Below, in pieces: positions 1-11,906 of a stretch of 64,000 nt of DNA. The notes under the pieces are model-generated. The model was not told the origin of the DNA. It worked only from the letters and a program-made list of their open reading frames with translations, and did not search any database. The position numbers were made by a program, and so were the translations under genes. Origin of the DNA: Amaurobius ferox (lineage: Eukaryota > Arthropoda > Arachnida > Araneae > Amaurobiidae); the NCBI GenBank assembly GCA_951213105.1, contig OX578142.1, positions 122,664,731 through 122,728,730 on the forward strand. Direction: 5' to 3'. Every line of letters starts with the position of its first letter. Position 1 is the stretch's first letter.

Positions 1-260
1 CTACATATATCTTGAAATTTGGTCAATTAGTTTTTCAGCTAGAGTGGATACATACATTGCACAAACAGGCACACAGAGAGACAGGCAGACAGACAGACAC
101 ACACGCATACAGATTTTACGCTAAAAATAGTTTTTGGGGTTTCCAGAGTGCTCGAAACGTGTAGATACATCGAAATTCGATTTTCGACACGATTCCAATA
201 CTTTTCCTATACATTACCATGTATTGCAGGGCAAGTAAAAATATTGTCCGGAAAGTTGAA
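1..260. repeat. Family B repeat, partial copy cut by window edge
   Basis: The text resembles positions 2330-2560 and 6790-7000: a 'ggtcaattagtttttcagc' type block, an AC/GACA-rich simple repeat, then a block ending in 'gattccaatactttt'. It is therefore an internal piece of the dispersed family B described at 5415-7470. No coding potential is visible. Confidence 0.6.
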
Positions 261-1536
261 AATTTATAGTCGCACTTTAATATGAAGTAATATGCAAAGA
301 AAAATTATTGTAAAGGGTCAAAAACTGAAACTCGGGGGATTTTGCACATTCGGGTCACTCCAAAACATGAATAAACATTTTTAGACTGACATCTCTGTGT
401 GTATGTATGTCTGTTTAAATGTATAGAAATTTGCATCCATTCTTATGGGATTTCCTAAAATTTGGCAGTTTTTCTGGAGGATTGATATGCGGCTCTTTAT
501 ATATTTTGTGAAATTGAATCAATGAGGTCGATTCGTTTTAGGAAATAGTCTACAAACATCGGAAATAATAAACATAAAGGTAAATATGCATATCTATGTT
601 AATTCAACGTTAGTTTTATATGTATTTCTTTATATCGAAACAAATGAAATAAGTCATGCTGAGCCAAAATACATAGTTCTAAAAATTTTCGTTGTTTGGA
701 AATTTAGAAAGATGGCCTAATTTATAAAACTGCAAATCGCCAAAGGAAAAAAATAAATAACTTAAAATCTGCAAATTTGATAAATTTATGGGGTTAGAAA
801 CAGAAAAATCTATAAAAAATTACATTTCCTTTCTTAACTTCAAAAATACTGCAGATATTTTACAATTAAATAACACCAACCGCACAAAATTTTACAATGA
901 TTACATAAGCTGGTGTAACAATTTTTATGTTGCACTATCTGTGTTGTTGAAAGGTGAGTACTAAACTTTAATTGTCCGTTTATTTTGGAATGAGTGTTTT
1001 TCAAGGTTGTTGGCTTTAAATGGATATATCTAAAATTCCTTGTAAAGCACATATATGGAATTTTATACAGAGTTTCTCTGTTCTATTTTACAAAAATTGT
1101 CTTAAGGATTTTTGATTTTGAGTAAAAATATCGAAAATATTTGTTTTGAACAGTAGATACGAAAATTAAAAAAATGAATGTTTTTATTTTTAAAATTATT
1201 AAAAATTCTGCAAATAACATTTTTTAAAATTCTGATCGTAAATGCACATAAAACCTTTTCTGTGCACAAAAATGAAGAACAAAACAAGATGCGAATTAAG
1301 AAATTTGCTCAGCAGTTAAAATATTAAACATATTGAAAATTAAAAATTTTGGATTTTTTAAAAATAATATTTCACACTCTTTAGGAATTTTTCATATGCA
1401 ATATAATCTTTATATATAATCATATTTTAGGAAAAAGTGCATTACAATACTCCTATAAATAAAAAAATAACATTTTCTGTCCCAGCCCCCTAAATCAGTT
1501 GTATGGTACATTTCAAATACAGATGAAAATATAATT
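261..1536. other. AT-rich stretch without recognised genes
   Basis: Only short, low-complexity open frames occur, dominated by Lys, Asn, Phe and Ile codons. I see no splice-flanked exon, RNA gene or transposon protein. A faint (GT)n run lies near 395-410. Confidence 0.6.
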
Positions 1537-1608
1537 GTCTCAGTAGCACAATCGATAGACTGTGGTTCGGATAGCTAGTAATCGGTCGTTCAAATCCCTG
1601 TTGAGACA
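1537..1608 (+). repeat. tRNA-like sequence, probable SINE head
   Basis: The 72-nt block has a seven-base acceptor-like stem (GTCTCAG with TTGAGAC, one G-T pair), an A-box-like TAGCACAATCGA and a B-box-like GTTCAAATCC at tRNA spacing. The anticodon arm pairs poorly, so a functional tRNA is unlikely. A similar block with the same upstream context ('ataat') is at 2667-2732, which points to a tRNA-derived SINE family. Confidence 0.5.
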
Positions 1609-1734
1609 AGAATACTTCCCGATGGTCCCCGAGAAATGCATATATTATATACAAAGGATGATAAATATCTGATTAATACCAAAATTGGAATTTTCCAAGG
1701 ACTGTACGATTTACAGTTTCAATTAAGAATAGTT

Positions 1735-2560
1735 TTAGGATGATGCTATAAAGTATAAAAATCTGATGTGGGCAGCACATCACTTTCCCTACAGACTCAA
1801 ATTCATTTTCTCTTTATTTTCCTCTTTAAAAAGTCATTGAGTTTAATTGTACACAATAACAAGCATAATTATGAGAAATTACACCGAATGTTCACTTTTA
1901 ATTTAATTTTCGTTTTCATTTGATAACTGGGCATATTTTCAATGGCGGCGTATAAAAAATGCAAAAAACTAAAATATCTCGGAAGGGCTAGTCCTAGAAT
2001 AATGGTGTTGGTCTTATTCTATTCGTAGTCAAATATTACGTATAAAACAAGCATTTAATTTATATATTTGAGCATACATAATTTTTTTTTAGATTTTGAT
2101 GATTTTTGCGGGCCATTTTGCAAAAAAGCAGGTTTTTTTTTTCCGAATCGTTTTAACATCTAATCAGCACGACGGTAACCCGCAAGTGAATTATGTACCA
2201 AATTTTGTAAATTTCGACTGTTAGTTTTTTAGCAAGACTGGATGCATACGATTTTTGCTTACCATTTTGCAAATTAAGACGTGTTCTTTTATCCTGAATC
2301 GTACTACAATCTAATCAGCACCAGGGTAACCCACAAGTGACTAACATGTCATGAAATTTGGTCAATTAGTTTTGAGTTAGAGTGGATACATACATTGGAC
2401 ACACACACACACACACGCACGCTTACACATGTGACGTTAAAAATATATTTTTTGTGTTTTAGAGGTCCCAAAACGTATAGCTCCGTCGAAAACTCACGTT
2501 TCTATTTTCGACATGATTCCAATATTTTTCTATACACTACTATGTATTGCAGGGAAAGTA
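1735..2560 (+). repeat. Family B repeat, diverged copy
   Basis: Parallel to 6190-7000: the 'gcagcacat..actttccctacagactca' block, the 'aaaatatctcggaagggctagtcctagaataat' type block, and the 'ggatacatacattgg' block with an (AC)n run at about 2400-2417. Identity is clearly below that between the 5.4-kb and 17.2-kb copies, so this is an older insertion. Confidence 0.6.
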
Positions 2561-2666
2561 AAAAATAGAGGAATGAGAGGTAGTACAGATCAAGAGTTGC
2601 TCTTTGATTGGAAATATGAGGTATGAGAATGTGGCTTTCACTTTAAACATAGAAGGAAACATAATC

Positions 2667-2732
2667 GTATCAGTCGTGCAATGGATAGAGCGTAGTTCAA
2701 TGGATATAGGTGCTTTGATTCCATGCTGATGC
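2667..2732 (+). repeat. tRNA-like sequence, probable SINE head
   Basis: A 66-nt block whose ends pair as an acceptor stem (GTATCAG with CTGATGC, one G-T pair). It has A-box-like GTGCAATGGATAG and a degenerate B box. It resembles 1537-1608 and probably belongs to the same SINE family; the B-box decay argues against a functional tRNA. Confidence 0.45.
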
Positions 2733-2739
2733 AAAGGTT

Positions 2740-5410
2740 CGTTACATGTATTTATTTTATATATTTTTGCTAACCCTACAAAATTTTTGCCATTAAAATC
2801 GAATTCACAGCGGCTCTAGACTCGTACATTTAAATCTGGATATTTTGCAGCTGTAATCTCAGCCAATCGTTCAGTGCATATTTAGTGCAGGTGCCTTTGA
2901 TGGAGAATTGAGATCTATCCAAGCAGATAAGGCAAATTTTTTATTGTATCGTGTATTTAACTAGTTAGATTAAATTAATATCACTGGGATTGATAGGGAT
3001 GTGTAAGTTAGGGGATTACCCTTTATATTCAATATTATCCAAGTTGAGATTCTGTATTCGTTTACGTTTTGTTATATTCCTGTATGTCCTGCCAGGATAG
3101 GACATATTGTTATTTTAATGTTTAAATAAACGCTTAAATTTTTTATACACTACGCTTGTGCATTCTTGTTAGGTTATTCAATTTATATATTATCCCCTTC
3201 CTCCACTTTGAAAGTCCAAGTTCCCCAAAAATAAGTGGTAAACTCCAGTAAGAGTTTAATAGCTTCAAATAAGCAAAATTCTATATAACAGCTTTCTTCG
3301 CTACAGAGCTGTTTTATAACTGCATTGAAAATATTGAAGTTTATTCACTTTTTTCGCACTCGCCAAAATTCTAAAACCCCTCTTGTCTTCCAATAAAAGT
3401 AAATTTAGGTACGATTGAGAAAGGTAAATAAAGAGGCACCTAGTAGTGCGCAAACTGAAATTTTTAAATTCGTTTTGAATCTGTGGCCTATACATGGTAT
3501 CAAGTTCAATAAATTATGTGTCAAAACCCAGACTGGATCCGGGTTCTCCCTGTGCCAAATCTTATCGTTATAGCAAACATATCATCTTTATATCATTGAG
3601 GATATGACGGAATCGCAGGGAACCTAAACATCTTAATCAACTTCCGTCTTTCGTTATACAACATATTCTAAATTTCGGGACTGTAAAAAGCTCCCGTATT
3701 AAGTAGAATTAAGTCTTCAACAGATTCCATTTTATGCTCATTTCCCTATTTATGCAGATTTCCCTATTCATGCAGATTTCCCTATTTATGCAGATTTCCC
3801 TATTTATGCAGATTTCCCTATTTATGCTTTTGATTTCAAAAATACATAAAACACAAAAGAGGCCGCACCACGGCTGTAGACATACATGATCTAAAAGTTT
3901 TCCTCTTGCAGATGCAGAGTCAATGAATATAATTTGCTGGTCTTATTATTTAAAATCCTTCCAAGAAATTCCTTTCAAAAGAAACGAAGAAAATCATAAA
4001 GATAAGAAATGTTTATACTATCCTTATCACAATACAGCACATAAATTATTTTATGTTATGAAAATAATACTACATATGTATCATAGATCAAAGAAAAACT
4101 GAATATATATGTGTGTGTGTGTAAAAATAACAAATTTTAATAACAACGTATGGATAAACAAAACTGGAAATTTCTCGCAGCCTGATATATTGTGACAAAT
4201 ATACGAGAGTTCTTGGTTGATTTCGCATTCATATTTTATTTATTTTACAAATACTTATGGTGTACAGACCCGTAATTATGTCTTATTTTTTATAATAATG
4301 TGTGGCATTTCATGCCTTATCAACATGCTCCGAGTACTGATATGAGCAAATATAGTATATGAGCAAATCAGCATATTGCATATCTATATGTTGTGTAGTC
4401 ATTTCATGTTGGTATATCTGCTCTAACTTTGAGTAACAAAACTTTTCAGAACCACCATAACTCTTTAGAACTATCTACAATGCTAAGTTTCAGAGTTTCT
4501 GTTACCAATATGAAGCGAACAGCGACACATATCTCACAGTTCTTTACAACCCACATTTGCAATTCAGATTGCAGTTGCACAAATTATAAATATTTTAGTC
4601 TTCCAATAATGAACCGATAGACAAAATCGACTGGGAATCTTTATGATCATATGCAGCTCATTTTTCTTTACATGTAGTTTTACTGGAAAACATATCTTGA
4701 AAATATTGTCCGCATCTATTAAAGTTATCAATCATTATTTTTTGCAATATAAGATGTTACGGGTACAAGGTGAGAGGTGTGTCGTCTGTAGCGGAAAATT
4801 TAAACGTCAGACAATGATGAAATTTGGTACAGAGGTACTTCAGAGATCGAGACGATGAGCATTGGTGAGATTTTTGAAAATTCGAATTAACTTTTAGTTA
4901 TTTATGTTTTAACACGATTTTGAGCGATATCCCTACAAATCGGTTCCATAGCGGCTGAAAATATTATCATAGTTTCTATCTTAACCCCATCGGATAGACC
5001 GAAGAACGTTCTTTCCACCGATGTTTGAACCGAATCCATAGGACAATTCCTTCATATTTATTTTTTTAATACATCGTAAGATTATCTGATACTTCGCCGC
5101 ATTTAAATACGCAAGATTATCACAGTTCTATAGTTTGGCAAAAAGTTGTGTGTACGTCTTTGCATTCTAACAAAATATTTTTTCTATTATTAGTACGTTA
5201 TTTTATTTTCTGCGATTTTTTAAGCAAAAGTACAAAATTTAAGATTTTTGAACCCGCTCGCGGTAGGGATTTATTCTCATTTGTAACTCTCGATGGGGCT
5301 TAAACCACGCCTTCTCTCTTACAGAAAGAACGGTTCATTTAATTTATTTTCTTTCCACAGTTACGGAGCGGTGGACTTTTGTGCATGTGACTGAGTATGC
5401 GAAGTTCTTT
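2740..5410. other. AT-rich stretch, no gene recognised
   Basis: Apart from the minisatellite at 3741-3830 I find nothing of substance. A 'taaataaacgcttaaa' block near 3122 resembles a polyadenylation region of an LTR or LINE, but no partner end was found. Open frames are short and of low complexity. Confidence 0.55.
3741..3830. repeat. 18-bp minisatellite, five units
   Basis: The unit TTTCCCTATTTATGCAGA starts at 3741, 3759, 3777, 3795 and 3813. Only one internal substitution is evident (CTATTCATG in the second unit), so the array is young. Confidence 0.9.
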
Positions 5411-5414
5411 TTCC

Positions 5415-7470
5415 TTTTTTAACACTTTACAACATAGTTGAAAAGTGTTTATGACTTTGTGCATTCTGTCTGTCTGTTTGTCTGTCTGTCCGTTAGCACG
5501 ATAACTGCCGTAAAAATGACTTTATCAAAATGAAATTTTAGTATGCTTTTCAGACGGTCTGTGGAACCTATGGGAATATAAATAAATCATATCACCCAAT
5601 TAGTTTTTTATTGAACCCGGGTTGAAAAAATGAAATACATTGAACCCTATAGGACCTAATTTTCAAACATTTTTTAAGCACATTTAAAATTCACAAATTG
5701 CTTCAAAATTTTTAGGAAATATTCACATTATCTCATAAAATATATAAAAAAATGTTCAATAAAATATGTTAGGTAGTTTTTTAATTAAAAATTATTTAAT
5801 ATAGGGAGAAAAACGAATTCAATTAAATTCTGACTTTTGCGATATCCTCCAGAAAGAAAAAATATATATATTATATAATAAATATCTTTCCAAGAGTTTA
5901 ATTATTTTATATATGAGAGAAGATTCACATTTTAAAATAAATTTGGTAGATAACAATTTTTTAAATTTTTTAAAAATTTTATATAACTTTTCATGATATA
6001 CTTATTTGATGGCGTTTTTAATGCACTTTCCTACGTCCTAGAGAATTAAAATTTGGTACACAGCTTAAATTTGTAGAATATTTTATTCTATAACAATTTG
6101 GTGGATCTTTAAATATAGATCCTACATTTTTTTCGAAATGGCCTGCAAATAATCCCCGTTCACTTCTATAAATTATTGTTGTAATATTGTTAAAAATTCT
6201 GATGTGGACAGCACATGTTTTTCTCTGCAGACTCATATTCACGTTCTCTTTATTTCTTCAATAATAATTTGAGTTTATCTGCACAAAATAACATCCATAA
6301 GTATTTTAAATGACATTGAATTTGCACGTTAAACTTAAATTTGGTTCTCATTTGATAGATGGACTTATTGTCAAAAGTGGTGTAGCGAAAACGCAAAAAA
6401 AAAAAAAACTAAAATATCTCAAGAACGGCTAGTCCTAGAGTAATAAGGTTAGCCATATTCTTTTTGTTGTCAAAAATCACGTATAAAATAGGAATTTAAT
6501 TGATATAATTTTTATATTTAACGATTTTTGCGGGCCATTTCGCAAAAATAGCCCGTTCTTTTTTCCCGAATCGTACTAGCATAACCTACAAGTGATTTAT
6601 ATAACAAATTTTGTTAAATTTGGTATATAAATCACTTGTAGGTTATTGAAATATTATACACAAAATTGTGTTAAATTTGGTCTATTAGTTTTTAGCTGGA
6701 GTGGATAAAGGCAATTTCTGCCGGCCATTTCGCAAAGAAGGCATATTCTTTTATTACGAATCGTACTATAATCAAATTAACATCAGGGTTTCCCACAAAA
6801 AACTTACCTACCAAATTTTATTAAATTCGGTCCATTAGTTTTTCAGTTAGAGTGGATGCAATATCAAAACAGACACACAGAAACACACACAGATACACCC
6901 TTACACACACAGACGTCTTCCTAAAAAGTTTTTCGTGTTCTGGAAGTCCCAAAGCGTGTAGATCCTTCGAAAATCCGAGTTCCAATCTTTGGCACGATTC
7001 CAATACTTTGAATACATACATACGCACACACATATATTATCTGTGTATCTAAATTCTGTGCCTACCCAATTACAATAGTTGTGATTTTAAATGATCCCTA
7101 AACTTTTATTATTTCTTCAACGAAGCCTAATTTTAACTTATCCAGAATGCAAATATCTCAAGCGATTGTAAGGTGAGTTACATAAGAATTGCTGAATTTT
7201 TTTCACACAAAATTATTTAGCTCTGTAGTCTGGAATGCAAGTTATTTGAATGAAATATTCATTGATTTTGCATAGAGAATCAGATGATTTATATTTCGAT
7301 ACAGTTTTAAATATTTAAGTATAATAATTTACTGTAGTACTGTGATAATGTAAAAGATATCACCACTGAATGTATCACATTTTAGAGATTTTTAAAGGAA
7401 ATTGCATTTCAGTTGGAAAGTGTTTCATAATCAATGTTTATGCATGATTGTTCTTTCTTGTCTTTCTTTC
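5415..7470 (+). repeat. Family B dispersed repeat, near full length
   Basis: About 2.05 kb, matched in inverted orientation at 17158-19212, partially at 20601-21860, 50190-50810 and, inverted, 63130-64000. One end is a hairpin (AACACTTT at 5421, AAAGTGTT ending 5449, with an inner CAAC/GTTG pairing) followed inward by a GTCT-rich simple repeat. The other end is near 'gcatgattgttctttcttg'. Internally it has a 23-bp perfect stem at 6581-6603/6624-6646. No protein is encoded. The hairpin end is followed by a variable run of 5-8 A on the complementary strand, which would suit a retroposon tail, but the class is undetermined. Confidence 0.8.
6581..6646. repeat. 23-bp perfect stem hairpin inside family B
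   Basis: Left arm 6581-6603 and right arm 6624-6646 are exact reverse complements with a 20-nt loop. The inverted copy near 17975-18040 keeps the same hairpin with about one change, so the structure is a family feature and not a local accident. Confidence 0.85.
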
Positions 7471-7985
7471 CACGAATGCTAAGCGGACCCGGGCAACGCG
7501 TTTTCGTTCTCAGTGTAGTACGTGATTCAAAATAGTTGATGCGATGGGCCGAGAGAGCTAAGTGACTGTTCTGATTTTTGTGTTGGACTTGATTTGCTTT
7601 TGTCTATTTGCCTGCTTTGCTCGAAGACAACCATGGTAAACTGTCGTTAAAATAGTTTCAAAATTTGAATACGTGGTGTACAATTATATTTTACTGGGAG
7701 CGAGTTTGCTACTGAACAAAACGCCACCGTATAAAAATTACGCGCGCTTTGCCTCCATAATTGATATATAGTAAACTCCCAATTGTTCGTCAGTTATGGA
7801 GCTGATGGTGCGACAAAAAAGCAAAATAGACGGATAAGCGAAATATTATTTGCACAATTATACGTATTTACAAATACAGTATTTACAAATTTAGTATATT
7901 ATACCCACACATGCGCGCAACCCTCATCCCCCCCACTCACCCCCCCCCCACACAAAAAAGAAGAATTTTCTTAAATCATGTAAAG
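7471..7985. other. No gene recognised; C-rich runs near 7925-7955
   Basis: Mixed-composition DNA with short homopolymeric C tracts. The open frame across it is interrupted by simple sequence and shows no family resemblance. Confidence 0.5.
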
Positions 7986-7989
7986 AACT

Positions 7990-8115
7990 TTGTTGCACCA
8001 ACCGGGAATCGAACCACGGATCTTCGTACTGGCCAGTCGACGTTCTGCCGTTGAGCTACTGGGACGACATTCCAGGCTCTTACTGTCGAAGTTTCTGCAA
8101 CTGTCTGCAAAAGCT
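7990..8115 (-). repeat. tRNA-derived SINE, antisense
   Basis: Read on the minus strand it shows A box TAGCTCAACGGCAGA and B box GTGGTTCGATTCCC at tRNA spacing, plus a mostly paired acceptor (GTCCCAG/TTGGTGC). The downstream part ('gctctta..gtcgaagt') recurs at 30117-30205. Two copies sharing both the tRNA-like part and its tail support a SINE and not a lone tRNA. Confidence 0.65.
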
Positions 8116-8825
8116 TTCGAAAATCGCCAATGCCTTCACCACTAATTTTTCACCAATAATCAAAGACTCGTCTAAGATTTAATTATGGGAGTGCCACATT
8201 AATCATATAAAAATATTTTTAGTGAAAATTATGATTATGGTATTCAATAAGCCTTTTCAGCGCATATGCTTTTAATCCATCTTTAAAAATGATCTTATTT
8301 ATATAAATGACAAAATATCGATAAAACATAATTAGATAAATCAAATTCATTTTCTCGATTTAATCTCGGTGTACGTATAAGGTTTCTTAAGTATGTGCTG
8401 AGTGCAGAAGCCTCTATTTTTAGATGAATGAATTGTGCCGTGATGGGGGATGACTACTTCATTCAATACCAATGTTGAGTGAACGCAGTTTGAGTAATAA
8501 AGGGTCTTTATGTAATGCGACTTTTCGATTGGTTTCTAATAGTAAAGACCGAGATCAATTCATTTCCGGGTTTCTGAGAGATTGTCAGTCTTTATTTATT
8601 TATATACTTTTGAAAGAATATATTAAATGAGAAGAATATATTAAATGAGACTGGATAAAAATATATTAAATGAGACTGGAGATATTCTTGAACCTCGGAA
8701 ACCTATTGGTTCAACAAATAGTAAAATGATTCGTCTTTTGCAATACAGTATAGGCCCTTATCTGCAGATTCTGTGATATCTGTGATTACCTGCAGTCAAA
8801 ATTTGAGATTTATAAAAACTGCGTG
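8116..8825. other. AT-rich stretch, no gene recognised
   Basis: Contains a short duplicated block, 'atattaaatgaga', near 8630-8680. Nothing else was recognised. Confidence 0.5.
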
Positions 8826-8870
8826 AATATATATATATATATTGTTAATTCAGCCTTTTTGACTTTTCTG

Positions 8871-8907
<37 letters not shown>
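8826..8907. repeat. Two (AT)n tracts abutting the Naiad 3' end
   Basis: (AT)n runs lie at about 8826-8842 and 8874-8908, separated by a unique 'gacttttctgtaa' block whose reverse complement recurs at 19385-19410. The second run directly borders the 3' end of the Naiad copy. Confidence 0.85.
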
Positions 8908-8911
<4 letters not shown>

Positions 8912-11906
8912 CCAAGAAAAAGAAGAATTAAAGGAACTTGGGATAACCAAATGCTTTGCATTTAATGGTTGGGGAGGATTGCGACTCCCCCTCCCGTTTA
9001 AAGCTGCTTTTCCAGCCTAGGCAAACGCTCACGGTACCAATACAAAGCAAAGGTTGGTCCCCATTGCGTGCTAATACGAAGGCACCCGAATACGGAAGAA
9101 CAAGACCAACCAAACAGAAGGAAACTGGACCAAAAGTGAATCCTGCCCAACTCGCTATCTTATATATGTTCATCTTACGCATGCGTGCAATCTTAGCAGG
9201 TACGCATAAACCTTATTTACTTGCAGATTGAAGAAGTAAACTGTCAAAATCTACCCGATCCTTGAAAATCGATCTATAACAATCCTTTATGAAATATAAA
9301 GGATAATGTTTATATAAAGCCTCTTTTATGATTTTTATATTGCTATTATTGCAATCTTTTTTAAACGTGTTGTAAATTTGATTTCTCTTGAAGTGTCCGA
9401 GTATGATATTTCTGAAAATATTTTTGGTAAGATTTGTTTTCCAATCGATGAGATGATTGATCTTAATTTTATATAATTCTCTTTTGTCATATAACGTTGT
9501 ATAATGACCATATAATCCATGTTTTTTTATTGAGATGTCCAGAAAATTTACCGCTTCATTTTCTTCTTTACAATTTTCTATTAATTCCAATTCCGGTGGG
9601 TAAAAAGTGAAATCGAAATTGGTGGTGGCTTCATAACACCCCAATAGCACATCGTCTACAAACCGGAAATATGGTATCTCAGACAAAATATGGGTTCCTT
9701 TTTCATATGTTGTGAGGTAAATATCAGCCAAGATTGATGAGCAGGCTCCTCCCATTGGAATTCCCTTTATTTGTCGGTAATAATTTTTTCCGTTATATAG
9801 AATATTTTCTTTTAATACTAGTTCAATAAGGTCAAGGTATCTTCGATAAGTAATAAAATCCTTCAAATTAAATTCTTCATATAATTTTTTCAAGATTGAG
9901 TATAAATTAGATAAATCAATGTTGTTAAATAGGTCGCGGAAATCAAAGCTTTTAAAACATATATCTTTATTACAATGTTTTAATCGATCGATAATTTCTA
10001 TTCCATTTTTGATCATGACATGATTCTGTTTTTTGATATTTTCCATCACAAACTTGAGGATGTTCAATAGTCGTTTATTAGCTATTGTAAGATATGATCC
10101 ACAGCCTACGGTAACTGTACGGAATTTTACAGGCTCTTTATGCATCTTTGGAATGAGGATTAAATATGGAAATTTAACATTTTTTATTTCATTACCGATT
10201 CGTTTGTACATAGCTTTAATCCTTTTGGATAGAACATTTCCATTATTGTGTAATTGGGTGTACATAGTACCGTCTAGATAGCAGTGGAGAAGTGTATCTA
10301 TGTAAAACTTTTTGCATGTAAATGCAAAATGTGATACCATCTTGTCTGTATAAGTTATAACAAAATTTTCTTTTACAGTTTGTATAGCTGCAGGTATTGA
10401 AAGATTCCTAATTCTGGTATCTTGTCTGATGTAATGAAACTGAATTTCTTTTAAAAAATTATATTTCCATTCTTGAAAGGCTTGGATAGGTAAACTGTGT
10501 TTTACTGCTATTTTATAAATGAATTCTTCTAGATCTTGATTGAAATTTTCGACTACTTGGTTATATTCTTGTGATCTGTATTTAGTTCCGAGTTTGAAAA
10601 TATTTTTTAGAGTGTTATCTGAGATAATATTCAGATCACCTGTAATGATGTGATTGTGATAAGGATCTTTAAGTTTGCTATCATGGCATTTGCATTCTGT
10701 TGTTTTAGTATCCAATTTTTTACATATATTGTTGTAGTTGAAGAATCTTCTACCGTTTGTGCGTACAAAGCGGTAAGTCATTTTTACCTTAAAGTCCTGA
10801 ACAGGTAAGAAAGTTTTAATACTATAGAGTATCGATTTAAAGGGAATTCCATCAAATTTCTTATTTCGGAATGTGGTTATAAAATATTCTATAATTTGCT
10901 TGTTCTGTATTCTGGGATTTAATCTAATTTGAAATTTTCTGGCCCTTAATTTAATTAAGTCTAGCATAATGGCTATATATTTATGTGTTTCTTCAATCTG
11001 AAAGTCTATAGGTTCTTCCAACGTATATTGCTGTATAAAAGCCCATATACGAGGTAAATATTTGATTTTTATACTGTAAATGACATCCTTAATCCAACTG
11101 TACTTGTTTCCGTCTTTGGTTTTAAATGATTCTATAAATAAGGAGATTTTTTCTTCTGTGTCTTTATAGCTATAATGGTGTTTTCCTCTTCCTCTATGCC
11201 ATCGCTGTGACTTCCTTGGTATCAATGAACTTGCTAATGGATAATTGTCAACATTTCTACAATAATCTAAATTGTAGCTTACTTTAAAATTGAGGGAATT
11301 CAATCCATAAGGGAATGTCGTTGAGTACTGTTTAATATGTGTGGCCTCCCACCACAATCTTTCCATCAATTGAGGTACTATATCTAAAATGGTGATGATG
11401 GTTCTAGAAAAATCATGTTGTCTGAAATGCCTAATTTCCAAACTGCTTAAATGTCGATCGAGTTGTCTTTTGTTACAGACTTGACTCCTGTGTAAATTGA
11501 TTCTTATATTAAGTGGGTTCTGAGTCTGTCCAATATATTTTGTATGACAAGTAAGACAAGTGATACAGTATATTGTGTTGTAAGATTTACAAAATATTCT
11601 GTTCGGATTAGCATGTTGCTTAATTTGAAGCGGGTTGGCCACAGGACACAGTTTGCATCTTTTTGATAGGCATTTTTGAAATCCACAATATCTTATATGA
11701 CTGTGATGCATAAAATCATTTTTAAAAAATTGTGATTCTGTTTGAATCGTGTCATTATACATATCATCACTAATACGGCCATTTTTTCTTGTTGTCGCTT
11801 GTTTTTCCTGGACTGTATGAAGAGGTTGGAAATAGCTTTTAATAGACTTCATCAATGTAGAGAGCAAAGGGTAATTGGTTATCGATGCCACAAATACCTT
11901 TATCTA
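8908..11906 (-). mobile_element. Naiad-type Penelope-like element, copy A
   Basis: Minus-strand retroelement whose 3' end abuts an (AT)n tract at 8908. Its ORF has GIY-YIG at the N terminus and reverse transcriptase at the C terminus, the permuted order described for the Naiad/Chlamys clade of Penelope-like elements. The 3' untranslated part (8908-9212) is repeated in copy B. The 5' limit is unclear: the frame is closed by a stop at 11904-11906, and any 5' leader would lie in 11907-12721. Confidence 0.85.
9213..11852 (-). CDS. GIY-YIG/reverse transcriptase protein of Naiad-type Penelope-like element
   Basis: Predicted to nick target DNA and reverse-transcribe the element RNA. The frame is open from 11903; the first ATG is at 11852, giving 879 residues (an upstream GTG at 11891 would give 892). 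Numbered from 11891: a Cys cluster (C69, C74, C79, C82), then the GIY-YIG domain with YNTIYCITC at 104-112, YIGQT at 119-123, R130, and the likely metal-binding Glu at 177 or 182. A CKCH...HNHIITGD motif lies at 400-418, a feature I associate with this clade. The RT palm shows SFDFRDLFNNI (about 648), KGIPMGGACSSILADIYL (709-726) and FRFVDDVLL (742-750). All core catalytic residues are present and there is no frameshift or stop, so this is the one apparently intact long protein in the window. The exact N terminus is uncertain because no ATG lies upstream. Confidence 0.9.
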   Translation of the reverse strand: MKSIKSYFQPLHTVQEKQATTRKNGRISDDMYNDTIQTESQFFKNDFMHHSHIRYCGFQKCLSKRCKLCPVANPLQIKQHANPNRIFCKSYNTIYCITCLTCHTKYIGQTQNPLNIRINLHRSQVCNKRQLDRHLSSLEIRHFRQHDFSRTIITILDIVPQLMERLWWEATHIKQYSTTFPYGLNSLNFKVSYNLDYCRNVDNYPLASSLIPRKSQRWHRGRGKHHYSYKDTEEKISLFIESFKTKDGNKYSWIKDVIYSIKIKYLPRIWAFIQQYTLEEPIDFQIEETHKYIAIMLDLIKLRARKFQIRLNPRIQNKQIIEYFITTFRNKKFDGIPFKSILYSIKTFLPVQDFKVKMTYRFVRTNGRRFFNYNNICKKLDTKTTECKCHDSKLKDPYHNHIITGDLNIISDNTLKNIFKLGTKYRSQEYNQVVENFNQDLEEFIYKIAVKHSLPIQAFQEWKYNFLKEIQFHYIRQDTRIRNLSIPAAIQTVKENFVITYTDKMVSHFAFTCKKFYIDTLLHCYLDGTMYTQLHNNGNVLSKRIKAMYKRIGNEIKNVKFPYLILIPKMHKEPVKFRTVTVGCGSYLTIANKRLLNILKFVMENIKKQNHVMIKNGIEIIDRLKHCNKDICFKSFDFRDLFNNIDLSNLYSILKKLYEEFNLKDFITYRRYLDLIELVLKENILYNGKNYYRQIKGIPMGGACSSILADIYLTTYEKGTHILSEIPYFRFVDDVLLGCYEATTNFDFTFYPPELELIENCKEENEAVNFLDISIKKHGLYGHYTTLYDKRELYKIKINHLIDWKTNLTKNIFRNIILGHFKRNQIYNTFKKDCNNSNIKIIKEALYKHYPLYFIKDCYRSIFKDRVDFDSLLLQSASK

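Noticed and set aside
1537..1608. Functional tRNA gene
   Set aside because: Acceptor pairing is good but the anticodon arm does not fold and a sibling with the same flank exists, fitting a SINE.
3000..3180. LTR-like poly(A) block
   Set aside because: Only an AATAAA-type word and T-rich tail; no paired terminus, primer-binding site or duplication.
10033..10281. Antisense 82-residue frame inside the RT gene (mirrored at 13264-13512)
   Set aside because: Shadow of the RT coding strand; no start context or similarity.
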